Positions 51,800 to 61,269 of a stretch of DNA of 64,000 bases are shown here, piece after piece. The position numbers and the translations under genes were made by a program. The stretch lies in NCBI GenBank assembly GCA_913055905.1, contig CAJXLB010000002.1, positions 124,001 through 188,000 on the forward strand. Direction: 5' to 3'. The notes under the pieces are model-generated. The model made no database searches. It was not told the DNA's origin and saw nothing but the letters and a program-made list of their open reading frames with translations. This DNA is from an uncultured Winogradskyella sp. (GTDB lineage Bacteria > Bacteroidota > Bacteroidia > Flavobacteriales > Flavobacteriaceae). How positions within the stretch are numbered: the stretch's first letter is position 1; each line of letters starts with the position of its first letter.

Positions 51800-53173
51800 A
51801 TGATAAATAGAAAGATTGCTTTAACCATATTAGGGTTTCTTTGTGCCTCTTTGGCTACCACGCAGGAAACTAATATTAAACCCGAGCTTAAAACTTACAT
51901 TGAACAAAGGGTTAACAATGGAGTTAATCCCTCCATTGCCATGGCCACCTTAAAAGGGGATTCTGCCGAATTTTTTAATTATGGCACCACTGAGTTGAAT
52001 GACGGCGAAGCGGTATCAAAATCTACTGTTTACGAAATAGGTTCTATATCTAAGGTTTTTACATGTATTCTGCTGGCAGAAGAAGTTGTGAAAGGCCAGA
52101 TGTCACTAGACGATCCCATTGCAAAATATTTACCATCAGATGTAAAGGTGCCATCTAAAAACGGAAAGGAAATCACGCTAAAACATTTGGCCACCCATAC
52201 GTCTGCACTTCCAAGGATGCCCACAAATTTTAATCCTGCGGATATGGAGAACCCCTTTGCAGATTACACAACTAAGGATTTATATGAATTTTTGAGTACC
52301 TATTCCTTGCCAAGGGATGTAGGATCCCAGTACGAGTATTCCAATATCGGGACGGGATTATTGGGTCATATCCTAGAAAGGCATACTGGTAAAACATATG
52401 AAGAATTAGTTGTGGAGCGCATTGCAATGCCGTTGCAAATGATGGATACAAAGGTTGAATTCTCTGAAAACATGCGTAAAAATCTGGCATTGGGATACAA
52501 CGAGGAACTTAAGGCTACGAAGAACTGGGACATTCCAGTATTGGCAGGTGCGGGCGCTTTGCGCTCTACAACAAGCGATATGGTAAAATTTCTTAGGGCA
52601 AATATGTCAGATAACACTTCCGACTTACATAAAGCCATGAGACTGACTCATGAAGTTCATTTTGAATCAGAAGATGATAACTTTAAAATTGGGCTGGGAT
52701 GGCATTACGCTAACGATAACGCCATAATTTGGCATAATGGTGGTACGGGTGGTTACAGAGCGTTTGCTGGATTTGTGGCTGAAACTAATGAAGCTGTAGT
52801 TGTTTTAACTAATTCTGCTTATAGTATTGATGGAATTGGCTTGGTGCAACTTGGGCAAGATTTAGACCTAAAAATGCCAAAGGTTAAGGTTTTTCCAAAA
52901 ATTGTAGATGTTGCTGATGATATTCTCGAAACCTATGTTGGTAATTACCAATTGCTGCCTGCAGTTTTTATTGAAGTTTCAAAGGAAGAAAAGCAGCTTA
53001 GCGTTCAGGTCACTGGACAACCGAAAGTTGCCATCTATCCCTCTTCAACAAACGAATTTTTTTTCAAGGTTGTTGAGGCGAGCATTGTTTTTAATCAGAA
53101 TGACAATGGCCAAATAGAGAGCTTAACTTTAAATCAAAATGGACAGAATTTACAAGCCAATAAAGTAGATTGA
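51800..53173 (+). CDS. Serine hydrolase (class C beta-lactamase/penicillin-binding-protein fold)
   Basis: A 457-residue exported protein with a leader (MINRKIALTILGFLCASLAT). Ser82-x-x-Lys85 (SISK) is the acylation site, Tyr180-Ser-Asn182 (YSN) the second motif and His312-Asn-Gly-Gly (HNGG) the third, a variant of KTG common in esterases and D-aminopeptidases of this fold. The C-terminal about 100 residues (from ETYVGNYQLLPAVFIEV) are a small beta domain (DUF3471-like). Substrate is not known; a beta-lactam resistance role is not implied. A terminator follows. Confidence 0.9.
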   Translation: MINRKIALTILGFLCASLATTQETNIKPELKTYIEQRVNNGVNPSIAMATLKGDSAEFFNYGTTELNDGEAVSKSTVYEIGSISKVFTCILLAEEVVKGQMSLDDPIAKYLPSDVKVPSKNGKEITLKHLATHTSALPRMPTNFNPADMENPFADYTTKDLYEFLSTYSLPRDVGSQYEYSNIGTGLLGHILERHTGKTYEELVVERIAMPLQMMDTKVEFSENMRKNLALGYNEELKATKNWDIPVLAGAGALRSTTSDMVKFLRANMSDNTSDLHKAMRLTHEVHFESEDDNFKIGLGWHYANDNAIIWHNGGTGGYRAFAGFVAETNEAVVVLTNSAYSIDGIGLVQLGQDLDLKMPKVKVFPKIVDVADDILETYVGNYQLLPAVFIEVSKEEKQLSVQVTGQPKVAIYPSSTNEFFFKVVEASIVFNQNDNGQIESLTLNQNGQNLQANKVD

Positions 53174-53195
53174 GAAAGACTTAATTAAAAAAGAA

Positions 53196-53225
53196 AAAGC
53201 TCTTCGGTAAGAAGAGCTTTGATTT
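53196..53225. terminator. Intrinsic terminator (bidirectional)
   Basis: Ten-base perfect arms AAAGCTCTTC / GAAGAGCTTT, loop GGTAA, between two convergent genes. Confidence 0.8.
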
Positions 53226-53679
53226 AGTTTTTGTTCTTTTGTTTCCGCTTTCGTTTCTTTTTCTTTTCGCGAATAACCTCCTTCTCGTCAAAATCGCCCT
53301 TGATGAGTTCTTGAATTTTTTCCATATCACTTTCAGAAACCACACCTTCTAGTTCTTTAAAATGTGTTGAGTCCAGTTTTTTTATGGCGTCCATGCGCTC
53401 AACGGTTCTACTGTATTCAGTTGCGAAAATTTTCTCTTTTTCATCAAAATACGAATCAAGGTGTTGCTTGATTATCACTTGTTGAAATTCGCCAGCCTCC
53501 AATGTGGTGAGGAATGTATTGATGTATTCCTCAAGGCGCTCTTCCATTTTTTGCTTTTGACGTTCCATATCTTTTTCGGTTGGCTGTTGTGCCAAGCGAG
53601 AGCGATTGGGATTTCTACGAAACTGACTGTTGGCATTAAGGGCCATCATTAGCGTTAAAATCAATAAAGTAATTCTCAT
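53224..53679 (-). CDS. Exported, highly charged coiled-coil protein
   Basis: A 151-residue protein with signal peptide (MRITLLILTLMMALNANSQ) and an almost wholly helical, charged body: KDMERQKQKMEERLEEYINT, KQHLDSYFDEKEKIFATEY, then a tail of Lys and Arg (KKKKRKRKQKNKN). Such Bacteroidota proteins are exported helical proteins of unknown role. It is the last gene of the prfB-arsC-hypothetical operon (gap 11 bases). No function assigned. Confidence 0.72.
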   Translation of the reverse strand: MRITLLILTLMMALNANSQFRRNPNRSRLAQQPTEKDMERQKQKMEERLEEYINTFLTTLEAGEFQQVIIKQHLDSYFDEKEKIFATEYSRTVERMDAIKKLDSTHFKELEGVVSESDMEKIQELIKGDFDEKEVIREKKKKRKRKQKNKN

Positions 53680-53690
53680 TTTTTTTTGCT

Positions 53691-54032
53691 TTATATAATG
53701 TCTAAAATAGATTCTGCTGGTCTTCCTATAACAGCTTTATTATTAGCGATGACAATAGGCCGTTCAATTAGTTTGGGATGTTCTACCATAGCTTTAATTA
53801 AGGCTTTGTCCGATAAGGTTTTTCCCTTGTATTTCTCTTTCCAGATGACCTCCGATTTTCTAACAAGTGCCATGGGTTCAATATCAAGTTTTTTAATGAT
53901 GCCACTAAGTTCTTCCTCATCAACTTTGTCATCTAGATATTTTCTTACCTCAAAATCCTTACCAGAATTTTCGAGTATTGCAAGACCCTCTCTAGATTTT
54001 CTACATCTTGGGTTATGAAGTATTGTAATCAT
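53691..54032 (-). CDS. arsC: ArsC/Spx-fold reductase (glutaredoxin-type arsenate reductase family)
   Basis: A 113-residue ArsC-family protein: ITILHNPRCRKSREGLAILE has the catalytic Cys10 with the downstream Arg, SEVIWKEKYKG is the middle motif, and KLIERPIVIANNKAVIGRPAE is the typical C-terminal Arg-Pro segment. E. coli-type ArsC reduces arsenate with glutaredoxin. There are no arsB or arsR neighbours, so a general thiol-reductase role (YffB-like) is possible. In operon with prfB (22-base gap). Confidence 0.9.
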   Translation of the reverse strand: MITILHNPRCRKSREGLAILENSGKDFEVRKYLDDKVDEEELSGIIKKLDIEPMALVRKSEVIWKEKYKGKTLSDKALIKAMVEHPKLIERPIVIANNKAVIGRPAESILDII

Positions 54033-54054
54033 ATTAATATAACATTTTTCACAA

Positions 54055-55154
54055 TTATACCGAATCTTTTTGTCCCATCATCATAAGATAAGATTTTAAA
54101 AAAGGTTCTATATCACCATCCATGACGGCATCAACATTTCCTGTTTCATGGTTCGTCCTAACATCTTTGACTAGCTTGTAAGGATGCATAACATAATTTC
54201 TGATCTGGCTACCCCATTCAATTTTCATTTTGCCAGCTTCAATGTCATCGCGTTGCGCCATGCGTTTCTGAAGTTCTATTTCATAAAGTTGCGATTTAAG
54301 CATTTGAAGCGCCCTAGCTCTATTGTCGTGCTGGGAACGGGTTTCTGAGCATTGAATTTGAATTCCGCTGGGTTTGTGCACCAGTTGTACCTTGGTTTCT
54401 ACCTTGTTTACATTTTGGCCACCTGCACCACTGGATCTTGCAGTTGTTATTTCTATATCTGCCGGATTTATTTCAATTTCTATGGAGTCATCTACCAAGG
54501 GATAGACATAGACCGATGCAAAACTCGTATGGCGTTTGGCATTGCTATCAAAAGGGGAGATGCGTACCAAGCGGTGGACACCATTTTCACCTTTTAACCA
54601 GCCAAAAGCATAATCACCTTCAATTTCCAATGTAACGGTTTTAATTCCTGCAACATCGCCTTCTTGTAAATTGAGTTCTTTTACTTTGAAGCCGTTCTTT
54701 TCTGCATACATGAGGTACATGCGCATGAGCATACTCGCCCAATCGCAACTTTCGGTACCACCAGCACCAGCTGTTATTTGCAAAACTGCGCTTAAGCTGT
54801 CGCCTTCTTCAGAAAGCATATTTTTAAACTCAAGTTTTTCTATAGCGTTAAGTGCTTTGTTGTAGCGCGCTTCTAGATTTTCTATTGGAGCTTCACCTTC
54901 TTTGTAGAATTCATAAATTACTTCTAAATCCTCGTAGAAGGTTTTTGCCGCTTCAAAATCATTTACCCAACTTTTCTTTTCGCGTATAGAGCGCATGACC
55001 TGTTCTGCTTTTTTGGAATCATTCCAAAAATTAGGGTCAAATGTTTGCTCTTCCTCGTTGGAAATTTCTATAAGCTTGGCATCTAAGTCAAAGATACTGC
55101 CTTAGCTTAGCTAGGCGGGTATTAAGGTTTTTTATCTGATCTGCTGTAATCATC
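54055..55154 (-). CDS. prfB: Peptide chain release factor 2, with programmed +1 frameshift
   Basis: RF2 reads UGA and UAA stop codons. The 3' frame (54055-55089) holds the domains: PSGIQIQ, the catalytic GGQ ([15 protein letters not shown]) and the stop-recognition SPF (RISPFDSN). The 5' frame begins at the ATG at 55154 ([21 protein letters not shown]) and meets an in-frame TGA at 55090-55088. The sequence there is AGG CAG TAT CTT TGA C, the classic RF2 autoregulatory site: a +1 slip on CTT continues as GAC TTA GAT ([10 protein letters not shown]). The joined product is 365 residues, the normal RF2 length. An ORF caller sees only the part after 54996. Confidence 0.95.
55087..55103 (-). promoter_or_regulatory. 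prfB programmed +1 frameshift site
   Basis: On the minus strand AAGGCAGTATCTTTGAC: slippery CTT, in-frame TGA followed by C (weak UGA-C context), and an upstream purine-rich AAGG. Low RF2 lets the ribosome slip and make more RF2. Confidence 0.92.
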
Positions 55155-55258
55155 AATCCATAAATTTCCACAAAGATAATATGATGTAGTGGTGTCACTG
55201 AAATTTTAGAACGTTTTTTTCATAATTTCCCTTAGCTTTAGAGTTTAAATTTATCAGT

Positions 55259-57667
55259 ATGAAAAAACAGGTTCTCTTTTTAAGTTTTATACTTACAGTA
55301 AATTTTGTCTGGTCGCAAATCCTAGGAAAGAAAAATCTTAAATCCTATGAGGGGTTCTTCAATTTCTATTATGAAGAGGAGTCAGATAAAATTTATCTGC
55401 AGGTAAGACATTTAAACGAAGACTTTCTGTATATTAATTCATTGGCCACGGGAATAGGTAGCAATGACATAGGTTTAGATAGGGGTCAATTAGGTAAGCA
55501 GCGCCTAGTTCATTTTAAAAAAGCTGGAAATAAGCTGTTACTTATACAGCCAAATCTAAATTATCGTGCTAATACATCTAACGCCTTAGAGCAAAAAAGC
55601 ATAGAACAGGCTTTTGCCAAATCTGTCTTATATGGTTTTAAAATTTTAGAAACCAAGAATAACACTTATGTTATCGATTTCACTCCATTTTTAATGCAAG
55701 ATACGCATGGTGTGGCAACTACCTTGAAACGTAAAAAGGAGGGTACATTTAGTTTGGATAAATCCAAGAGCGCACTTTCCTTGGAACGCACAAAAGCCTT
55801 CCCCGAAAATGTAGAGTTTGAGGCCTTACTCACTTTTAAGGGTGAACCTACGGGGAAAAATTTGAGATCAGTGACACCTACACCATCATTGGTGTCAGTT
55901 ATTCAACATCATTCTTTCATTCAGTTGCCAGATTCTGATTATAAGCCTAGGAAATTTGATCCGCGGAGTGGTGCTATTTCGATGTCCTATATGGATTACG
56001 CTGCACCCATTCAAGACCCGATTAAGAAGCAATTTATAATAAGACATAGACTGCAAAAGAAAAATCCGAAAGACTCAATTAGCGAACCGGTTGAGCCCAT
56101 TGTTTATTATTTAGACCCTGGGACTCCAGAGCCTGTAAGATCGGCACTATTGAATGGTGCTCGATGGTGGAATGAGGCATTCGAGGCTATAGGCTTCAAA
56201 AATGCATTTAGGGTTGAGATGCTTCCTGAAGAGGCTGATCCAATGGATTGTAGATATAATGTAATTCAATGGGTGCATCGCAGCACTAGAGGCTGGAGTT
56301 ACGGCGCTAGTGTTGTAGACCCTAGAACTGGCGAAATTATTAAAGGCCACGTTAGTTTGGGTAGTTTAAGGGTGCGGCAAGATTTTTTAATCGCTCAGGC
56401 TTTGATGAATAAACCCTTTGAATTGAGTGACGATGCTTATCAGCCGATGTTGGATATGGCCTTGGCAAGAATTCGGCAATTAAGTGCTCATGAAGTAGGG
56501 CATACTTTAGGTTTCACCCATAATTTTGCAGCAAGTTCGTTGGATAGAGCCTCCGTTATGGATTATCCGCATCCGAAGCTAAGCTTAAAGAATGGACAAT
56601 TAAATTTAAGTGAGGCTTACGATGAAGGCATTGGCGAATGGGATAAGGTCACAGTGGCTTATAGTTATTCTCATTTTAAGGAGAGCACAAACGAAGAAAA
56701 GGCTTTACAAGGTATTTTGGATGAGGCTTTTTCTAAAGGTTTAAGGTTTATAACAGATTCTGATGCACGTGCTGAAGGCGGAGCGCATGTCTTTGCTCAT
56801 TTATGGGATAATGGAAACTATCCACACGAGGAATTAGACGCTGTTTTAGCTTTAAGACACGACGCTATAGCCAATTTTTCAGAGCACAATATCCGATCAT
56901 CGGAACCTTATTCTGTGCTGGAAGATGTGTTTGTTCCTTTATATTTCTTTCATAGATATCAAGCTGAAGCAGCAACCAAGGTCATTGGCGGATTAGACTA
57001 TAATTATAAAATTAAGGGTGATTCACAAGTTGCTACCCAAGCTGTTGATGATGCTATACAACGAAAGGCGCTAGAATCAATATTGAAAACGCTATCAGCG
57101 AATACGCTTGCCATCCCAAAGAGCAAGCTTGGTCTGTTTCCGCCACGTTCCTATGGATTTAAGGGGTCAAGGGAATCGTTTAAAGGCAGAACAGGAGTAG
57201 CTTTTGACCCTTTATCGGCGGCTTCAACTGCTAGTAATCTAACCCTGGAATTTCTTCTGCATCCAGAACGTGCGAATAGATTGGTACTTCAAAAGAGTTT
57301 GGATGCTAATCAATTAGGTCTTCGTGAGGTGTTAGATGCTATCAATGAAGAATCAATACATAAAAAATACACTGACCTCTATTTAATCGAGGTTCAAGCT
57401 CAGATTACCTATAATTTTCTTAGTCACCTTATGAGTTTAGCGACTTCAGATAAGTCCTATTTTCAGGTAAAGGCGATAGTGAATAAATTTTTGTCGGATT
57501 TTGCAATGGCGATGTCATCATTGAACTTTCCAAAAGCCTATAAAACACAGTTTGGACTGATGATAAAGGAGTACTTTGATGAACCGCAAAAATTTAAAGT
57601 GGTTCCAGTTCCAAAAATTCCAGACGGATCTCCAATTGGTATGGATAGTTGTAGCTTTAATTATTGA
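55259..57667 (+). CDS. Zinc-dependent metalloprotease (DUF5117/DUF5118-type)
   Basis: An 802-residue exported protein with signal peptide (MKKQVLFLSFILTVNFVWSQ). The metzincin-like motif HEVGHTLGFTHN supplies His411, Glu412, His415 and His421, and SVMDYPHPKLSL carries a Met-turn. N-terminal DUF5118/5117-type regions (YLQVRHLNEDFLYINSLATG, VVDPRTGEIIKGHVSLGS) surround it. C-terminal residues (about 560-800) form the DUF4953 helical region. The family is common in Bacteroidota and acts in the periplasm or at the surface on unknown substrates. It is transcribed alone between prfB (divergent) and the aldolase. Confidence 0.9.
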   Translation: MKKQVLFLSFILTVNFVWSQILGKKNLKSYEGFFNFYYEEESDKIYLQVRHLNEDFLYINSLATGIGSNDIGLDRGQLGKQRLVHFKKAGNKLLLIQPNLNYRANTSNALEQKSIEQAFAKSVLYGFKILETKNNTYVIDFTPFLMQDTHGVATTLKRKKEGTFSLDKSKSALSLERTKAFPENVEFEALLTFKGEPTGKNLRSVTPTPSLVSVIQHHSFIQLPDSDYKPRKFDPRSGAISMSYMDYAAPIQDPIKKQFIIRHRLQKKNPKDSISEPVEPIVYYLDPGTPEPVRSALLNGARWWNEAFEAIGFKNAFRVEMLPEEADPMDCRYNVIQWVHRSTRGWSYGASVVDPRTGEIIKGHVSLGSLRVRQDFLIAQALMNKPFELSDDAYQPMLDMALARIRQLSAHEVGHTLGFTHNFAASSLDRASVMDYPHPKLSLKNGQLNLSEAYDEGIGEWDKVTVAYSYSHFKESTNEEKALQGILDEAFSKGLRFITDSDARAEGGAHVFAHLWDNGNYPHEELDAVLALRHDAIANFSEHNIRSSEPYSVLEDVFVPLYFFHRYQAEAATKVIGGLDYNYKIKGDSQVATQAVDDAIQRKALESILKTLSANTLAIPKSKLGLFPPRSYGFKGSRESFKGRTGVAFDPLSAASTASNLTLEFLLHPERANRLVLQKSLDANQLGLREVLDAINEESIHKKYTDLYLIEVQAQITYNFLSHLMSLATSDKSYFQVKAIVNKFLSDFAMAMSSLNFPKAYKTQFGLMIKEYFDEPQKFKVVPVPKIPDGSPIGMDSCSFNY

Positions 57668-57727
57668 AGTTTTAAGACTTAATTGAAAATTAAAGATTAG
57701 TATCTTAGCAAAAATACTGCTGACGAT

Positions 57728-58747
57728 ATGGTTATAGACCTTAGAAGCGATACTGTAACAAAACCTACAAAAGGAATGTTGGATGCCATGCTGAATGCTC
57801 AAGTAGGTGATGATGTGTACAAAGAAGACCCTTCGGTTAATGCTTTGGAGAAGCGACTGGCAGAAATGTTTGGTATGGACCAAGCGTTGTTCTTTCCAAC
57901 AGGAAGTATGGCAAACCAAACGGCTCTTAAGTTGCACACACAACCTGGAGAACAGGTTATTTGCGATAAATATGCGCATATTTATAATTATGAAGGCGGA
58001 GGAGCTTCCTTTAATAGTGGTATTTCCTGCAAACTCCTAGACGGAAAACGAGGCATGTTTACAGCAAGCCAAGCCAAAGAGGCAATTAATCCACCAGATT
58101 TTTATCACAGTCCACTAACCACTTTAATTGAGGTCGAAAATACGACCAATAAAGGCGGTGGCGCGTGTTGGGATTTTAATGAACTTCAAAAGCTCAGAAC
58201 TGTTGCCGATATCCATAATTTAGGCTATCACTTAGATGGTGCCAGACTATGGAACGCCCTTGTTGCCAAGAATGAAACACCACAACAATACGGAGAACTC
58301 TTTGATACGATATCGGTTTGTCTTAGTAAAGGTTTGGGCTGTCCTATGGGTTCAGTGCTTTTAGGTAAAGGGGAACTCATGGAAAATGCTATTAGGGTCC
58401 GAAAAATACTAGGTGGCGGAATGCGCCAGGTTGGCTTTGCTGCGGCAGCAGGTTTATATGCTTTAGATCACCATCTGAATCGGTTGGCAGAAGATCACCA
58501 AAAAGCACAAGAAATAGGAGAGGTCTTAGCGTCTAGAAGCAAGATAAAAAAAGTAGAGCCTATAGAAACCAATATCATTATTTTTGAATTGGATGATGGG
58601 GTTGATGAAAAAGAATTCCTGAACCACTTGGAATCTAAGGGTATCAAGATTATAGGAATGGGTAGTAATAAATTAAGAATGGTTACGCACTTGGATTATA
58701 CCAGTGCGATGCACAGACATTTTTTATCGCTATTAAAAACTATTTAA
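57728..58747 (+). CDS. ltaE: Low-specificity L-threonine aldolase
   Basis: A PLP-dependent fold-type-I enzyme of 339 residues: [19 protein letters not shown] at the start (family signature), [41 protein letters not shown] (core GSMANQ), [11 protein letters not shown] and the PLP-binding [15 protein letters not shown] with Lys201. It cleaves threonine or allo-threonine to glycine and acetaldehyde, linking to glycine/one-carbon supply. The 3' end overlaps the convergent YbaB gene by eight bases. A near-consensus TATCTTAG box lies 20 bases before the ATG. Confidence 0.94.
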   Translation: MVIDLRSDTVTKPTKGMLDAMLNAQVGDDVYKEDPSVNALEKRLAEMFGMDQALFFPTGSMANQTALKLHTQPGEQVICDKYAHIYNYEGGGASFNSGISCKLLDGKRGMFTASQAKEAINPPDFYHSPLTTLIEVENTTNKGGGACWDFNELQKLRTVADIHNLGYHLDGARLWNALVAKNETPQQYGELFDTISVCLSKGLGCPMGSVLLGKGELMENAIRVRKILGGGMRQVGFAAAAGLYALDHHLNRLAEDHQKAQEIGEVLASRSKIKKVEPIETNIIIFELDDGVDEKEFLNHLESKGIKIIGMGSNKLRMVTHLDYTSAMHRHFLSLLKTI

Positions 58748-59063
58748 ACATATCCATCCCTGGGATATCAGGCATGCCTTCTTTAGCAACAGCCGCCAAT
58801 TCTGTTTCATTGACTTTAGTAGCCTGCTCTATGGCTTTGTTCAAGGTAAGGATTAAATAATCTTCTAGCATTTCCTTATCTTCCAAGAGTTCGTCATCAA
58901 TAGAAATTGATTTCACGTTGCGGTTTGCTGTGATGGTAACCTTAAGTTTTTTGTCTTGACTTGATTCTTCAAGAATTACGGTATCTAAACGTTTTTTAGT
59001 GTCTTCAACTTTTTTCTGGGCTTCCTTTAATTTATTCATCATGCCCATCATATCTCCAAACAT
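58740..59063 (-). CDS. YbaB/EbfC nucleoid-associated protein
   Basis: A 107-residue DNA-binding protein with the compact YbaB form: [20 protein letters not shown] (N-terminal amphipathic helix), [20 protein letters not shown], and ending [20 protein letters not shown]. The family binds DNA as a dimer and is often paired with dnaX or recR; neither is here, so its role is general nucleoid organisation. A perfect -7 box (TAATTTTG on the minus strand, 59096-59089) lies 25 bases before the ATG. Confidence 0.93.
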   Translation of the reverse strand: MFGDMMGMMNKLKEAQKKVEDTKKRLDTVILEESSQDKKLKVTITANRNVKSISIDDELLEDKEMLEDYLILTLNKAIEQATKVNETELAAVAKEGMPDIPGMDMFK

Positions 59064-59088
59064 ATCTTTTAGCTTATAGATTTGACAG

Positions 59089-59096
59089 CAAAATTA
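59089..59096 (-). promoter_or_regulatory. Bacteroidota -7 promoter box for the YbaB gene
   Basis: TAATTTTG on the minus strand, a perfect TAnnTTTG, 25 bases before the start codon at 59063. Confidence 0.55.
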
Positions 59097-59139
59097 GTAA
59101 ATTGCGCTTCTTTTTTAGATTAATATTTCTTAAAATCGT

Positions 59140-61200
59140 ATGAGTAAACAGTCTGCCATAAATCCTCCTATAGCAAAAAAAATACCGCACAAATTTGAAC
59201 TTCACGGCGATACAAGAATAGACAACTATTTTTGGATGAAAGACAGGGATAACCCTGAAGTTATAGATTATATTAAAGCCGAAAATTCGTTTTACGAATC
59301 TGAAACAAAGGAAACAAAGGCCTTCCAGGAAAATCTATTCCAGGAAATTAAATCTAGAATAAAAGAGGACGATTCGTCCGTTCCTTACAAGTACAATGGA
59401 TATTGGTACATCACTAAATTTGAGAAAGGAAAGGATTACCCTATTTACGTCAGGAAAAAAGAGACGTTAAAGGCTCCAGAAGAATTGTTGTTTGACTGCA
59501 ATGAAATGGCCAAGGGTCTTCCTTACTTTAAGTTGGTAGGAATAAGCGTCAGCCCAGACAATAAAAAAGTTGCATTTGGGACAGATACCACTGGCAGACG
59601 TCAATATACCATACAAATAAAAGACCTCGAAACTCAAGAAATCTTTGGTGATACTATAGAAGATACAACTGGTTCGTCAGCATGGGCTAGCGATAGCAAA
59701 ACCTTTTTTTATACAAAAAAGGACAGTGTAACGCTGCGGTCTTACCAAGTTTATAGACATAAAATTGGCGAGAATCAAGATACCTTGGTTTTTGAAGAAG
59801 GTGATGAAACCTTTGGTGTTACCGTTTACAAGTCAAAGTCTAAAAAGTACATTATTATAGCCTGTTACAGTACGGTTACTAATGAATACCATATTCTGGA
59901 TTCAAGCAATCCTACGGGTAAATTTGAAGTGTTTTGCCCTAGAGTTAGAGGCATCGAGTACAGTATTTCGCACTATAAGAATCACTTTTATATCCTAACA
60001 AACAAGGATAAAGCCACTAATTTTAAACTGATGCGTACCTCAGAAGTGGAGAGGGATATGGACAAATGGGAAGTAGTTCTGCCACATAGAAAAGAGGTTT
60101 TGATTGAGGCCATTGACATTTTTAAGGATTTTTTGGTTGTAAGTGAACGTGAAAATGGATTGAATCAAATCAGAGTTAAGCGATGGGATGGAACTGAGGA
60201 CTACTATCTACCTTTTGAAAGTGAGACTTACACCTGTTACACTAGCATAAATCCTGAGTTTGATACAGAATTGTTAAGGTTCAGTTATAATGCACTGACC
60301 ACACCTCCTTCCGTCATTGAATTTAATATGGAAACCAAAACCAAAAAGGTATTAAAACAAAAAGAAGTTTTAGGAGGCCAGTTTAAACAAAGCAATTATG
60401 AATCCGAGCGTATTTGGGCTAAAGCTAGGGATGGAGAAAACATTCCAATATCACTGGTTTACAAAAAAGGTATTTCCTTAGATGGAACCAATCCATTACT
60501 ACAATACGCTTACGGTAGTTATGGGCACACCGTAGATCCTCATTTTTCTTCGGTGCGTTTGAGCCTGATAGATAGAGGGTTTATTTTTGCCATAGCTCAC
60601 GTCAGAGGTGGAGAATATCTTGGTAGGGAGTGGTACGAGAACGGAAAGCTACTCAAAAAAAAGAATACGTTTACAGACTTTATTGATTGCTCCATACATC
60701 TCATTAAAAAGAGATATACAAGTTCACAGCACCTTTATGCAATGGGAGGTAGCGCTGGCGGACTTTTAGTTGGAGCCGTAATTAATGAAGCTCCGGAGCT
60801 ATACAATGGTGTAATAGCAGCTGTGCCTTTTGTAGATGTGGTGACTACTATGTTAGATAACTCCATACCACTGACGACAGGAGAATACGATGAATGGGGC
60901 AACCCAAATGATAAATTGTACTATGAGTACATGAAATCATACTCACCTTATGATAACGTCGCGGCCCAAGATTATCCTAATATGTTGGTTACTTCTGGTT
61001 TGCATGATTCGCAGGTTCAGTATTGGGAACCTACAAAATGGGTGGCAAAATTAAGAGCCGTAAAAACAGATTCTAAGCAATTATTTCTTAAAACCAATAT
61101 GGATGCTGGGCATGGTGGTGCTTCTGGCCGTTTCGAGAGCTTGAGGGAGGACGCAGAGGAGTTTGCCTTTCTTTTGTCGCTAGAAGGAATAAGCAAATAA
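59140..61200 (+). CDS. S9-family oligopeptidase (oligopeptidase B-like)
   Basis: A 686-residue prolyl-oligopeptidase-family serine protease. An N-terminal seven-bladed propeller (about residues 60-400) gates the active site. The catalytic domain has YGSYGHTVDPHFS, AHVRGGEYLGREWYENGKLL, the nucleophile Ser538 in GGSAGGLLVGAVINEAP, Asp623 in SGLHDSQVQYWEPTKW and His658 in DAGHGGASGRF. This matches oligopeptidase B (PtrB), which cleaves peptides after basic residues. There is no signal peptide, so it is cytosolic. It is divergent from the YbaB gene across 76 bases. Confidence 0.92.
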   Translation: MSKQSAINPPIAKKIPHKFELHGDTRIDNYFWMKDRDNPEVIDYIKAENSFYESETKETKAFQENLFQEIKSRIKEDDSSVPYKYNGYWYITKFEKGKDYPIYVRKKETLKAPEELLFDCNEMAKGLPYFKLVGISVSPDNKKVAFGTDTTGRRQYTIQIKDLETQEIFGDTIEDTTGSSAWASDSKTFFYTKKDSVTLRSYQVYRHKIGENQDTLVFEEGDETFGVTVYKSKSKKYIIIACYSTVTNEYHILDSSNPTGKFEVFCPRVRGIEYSISHYKNHFYILTNKDKATNFKLMRTSEVERDMDKWEVVLPHRKEVLIEAIDIFKDFLVVSERENGLNQIRVKRWDGTEDYYLPFESETYTCYTSINPEFDTELLRFSYNALTTPPSVIEFNMETKTKKVLKQKEVLGGQFKQSNYESERIWAKARDGENIPISLVYKKGISLDGTNPLLQYAYGSYGHTVDPHFSSVRLSLIDRGFIFAIAHVRGGEYLGREWYENGKLLKKKNTFTDFIDCSIHLIKKRYTSSQHLYAMGGSAGGLLVGAVINEAPELYNGVIAAVPFVDVVTTMLDNSIPLTTGEYDEWGNPNDKLYYEYMKSYSPYDNVAAQDYPNMLVTSGLHDSQVQYWEPTKWVAKLRAVKTDSKQLFLKTNMDAGHGGASGRFESLREDAEEFAFLLSLEGISK

Positions 61201-61210
61201 AAAAAAATAT

Positions 61211-61218
61211 TACCTTTG
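61211..61218 (+). promoter_or_regulatory. Bacteroidota -7 promoter box (TACCTTTG) for the cysteine-synthase-like gene
   Basis: Perfect TAnnTTTG, 51 bases before the ATG at 61270. Confidence 0.55.
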
Positions 61219-61269
61219 CCACGTTTTAAAGGTCCAATTCATTAAATTGGTTACCGATAAATAGATTTT

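Noticed and set aside
51800-53173. Beta-lactam resistance gene
   Set aside because: The third motif is HNGG, not KTG, and a C-terminal DUF3471-like domain is present, pointing to a peptidase or esterase of the same fold.
53691-54032. Arsenic resistance operon
   Set aside because: arsC stands in an operon with prfB and a coiled-coil gene; no arsB, acr3 or arsR is nearby.
57518-57979. 153-codon minus-strand frame across the metalloprotease/aldolase junction
   Set aside because: Overlaps two well supported plus-strand genes and has no recognisable domain.
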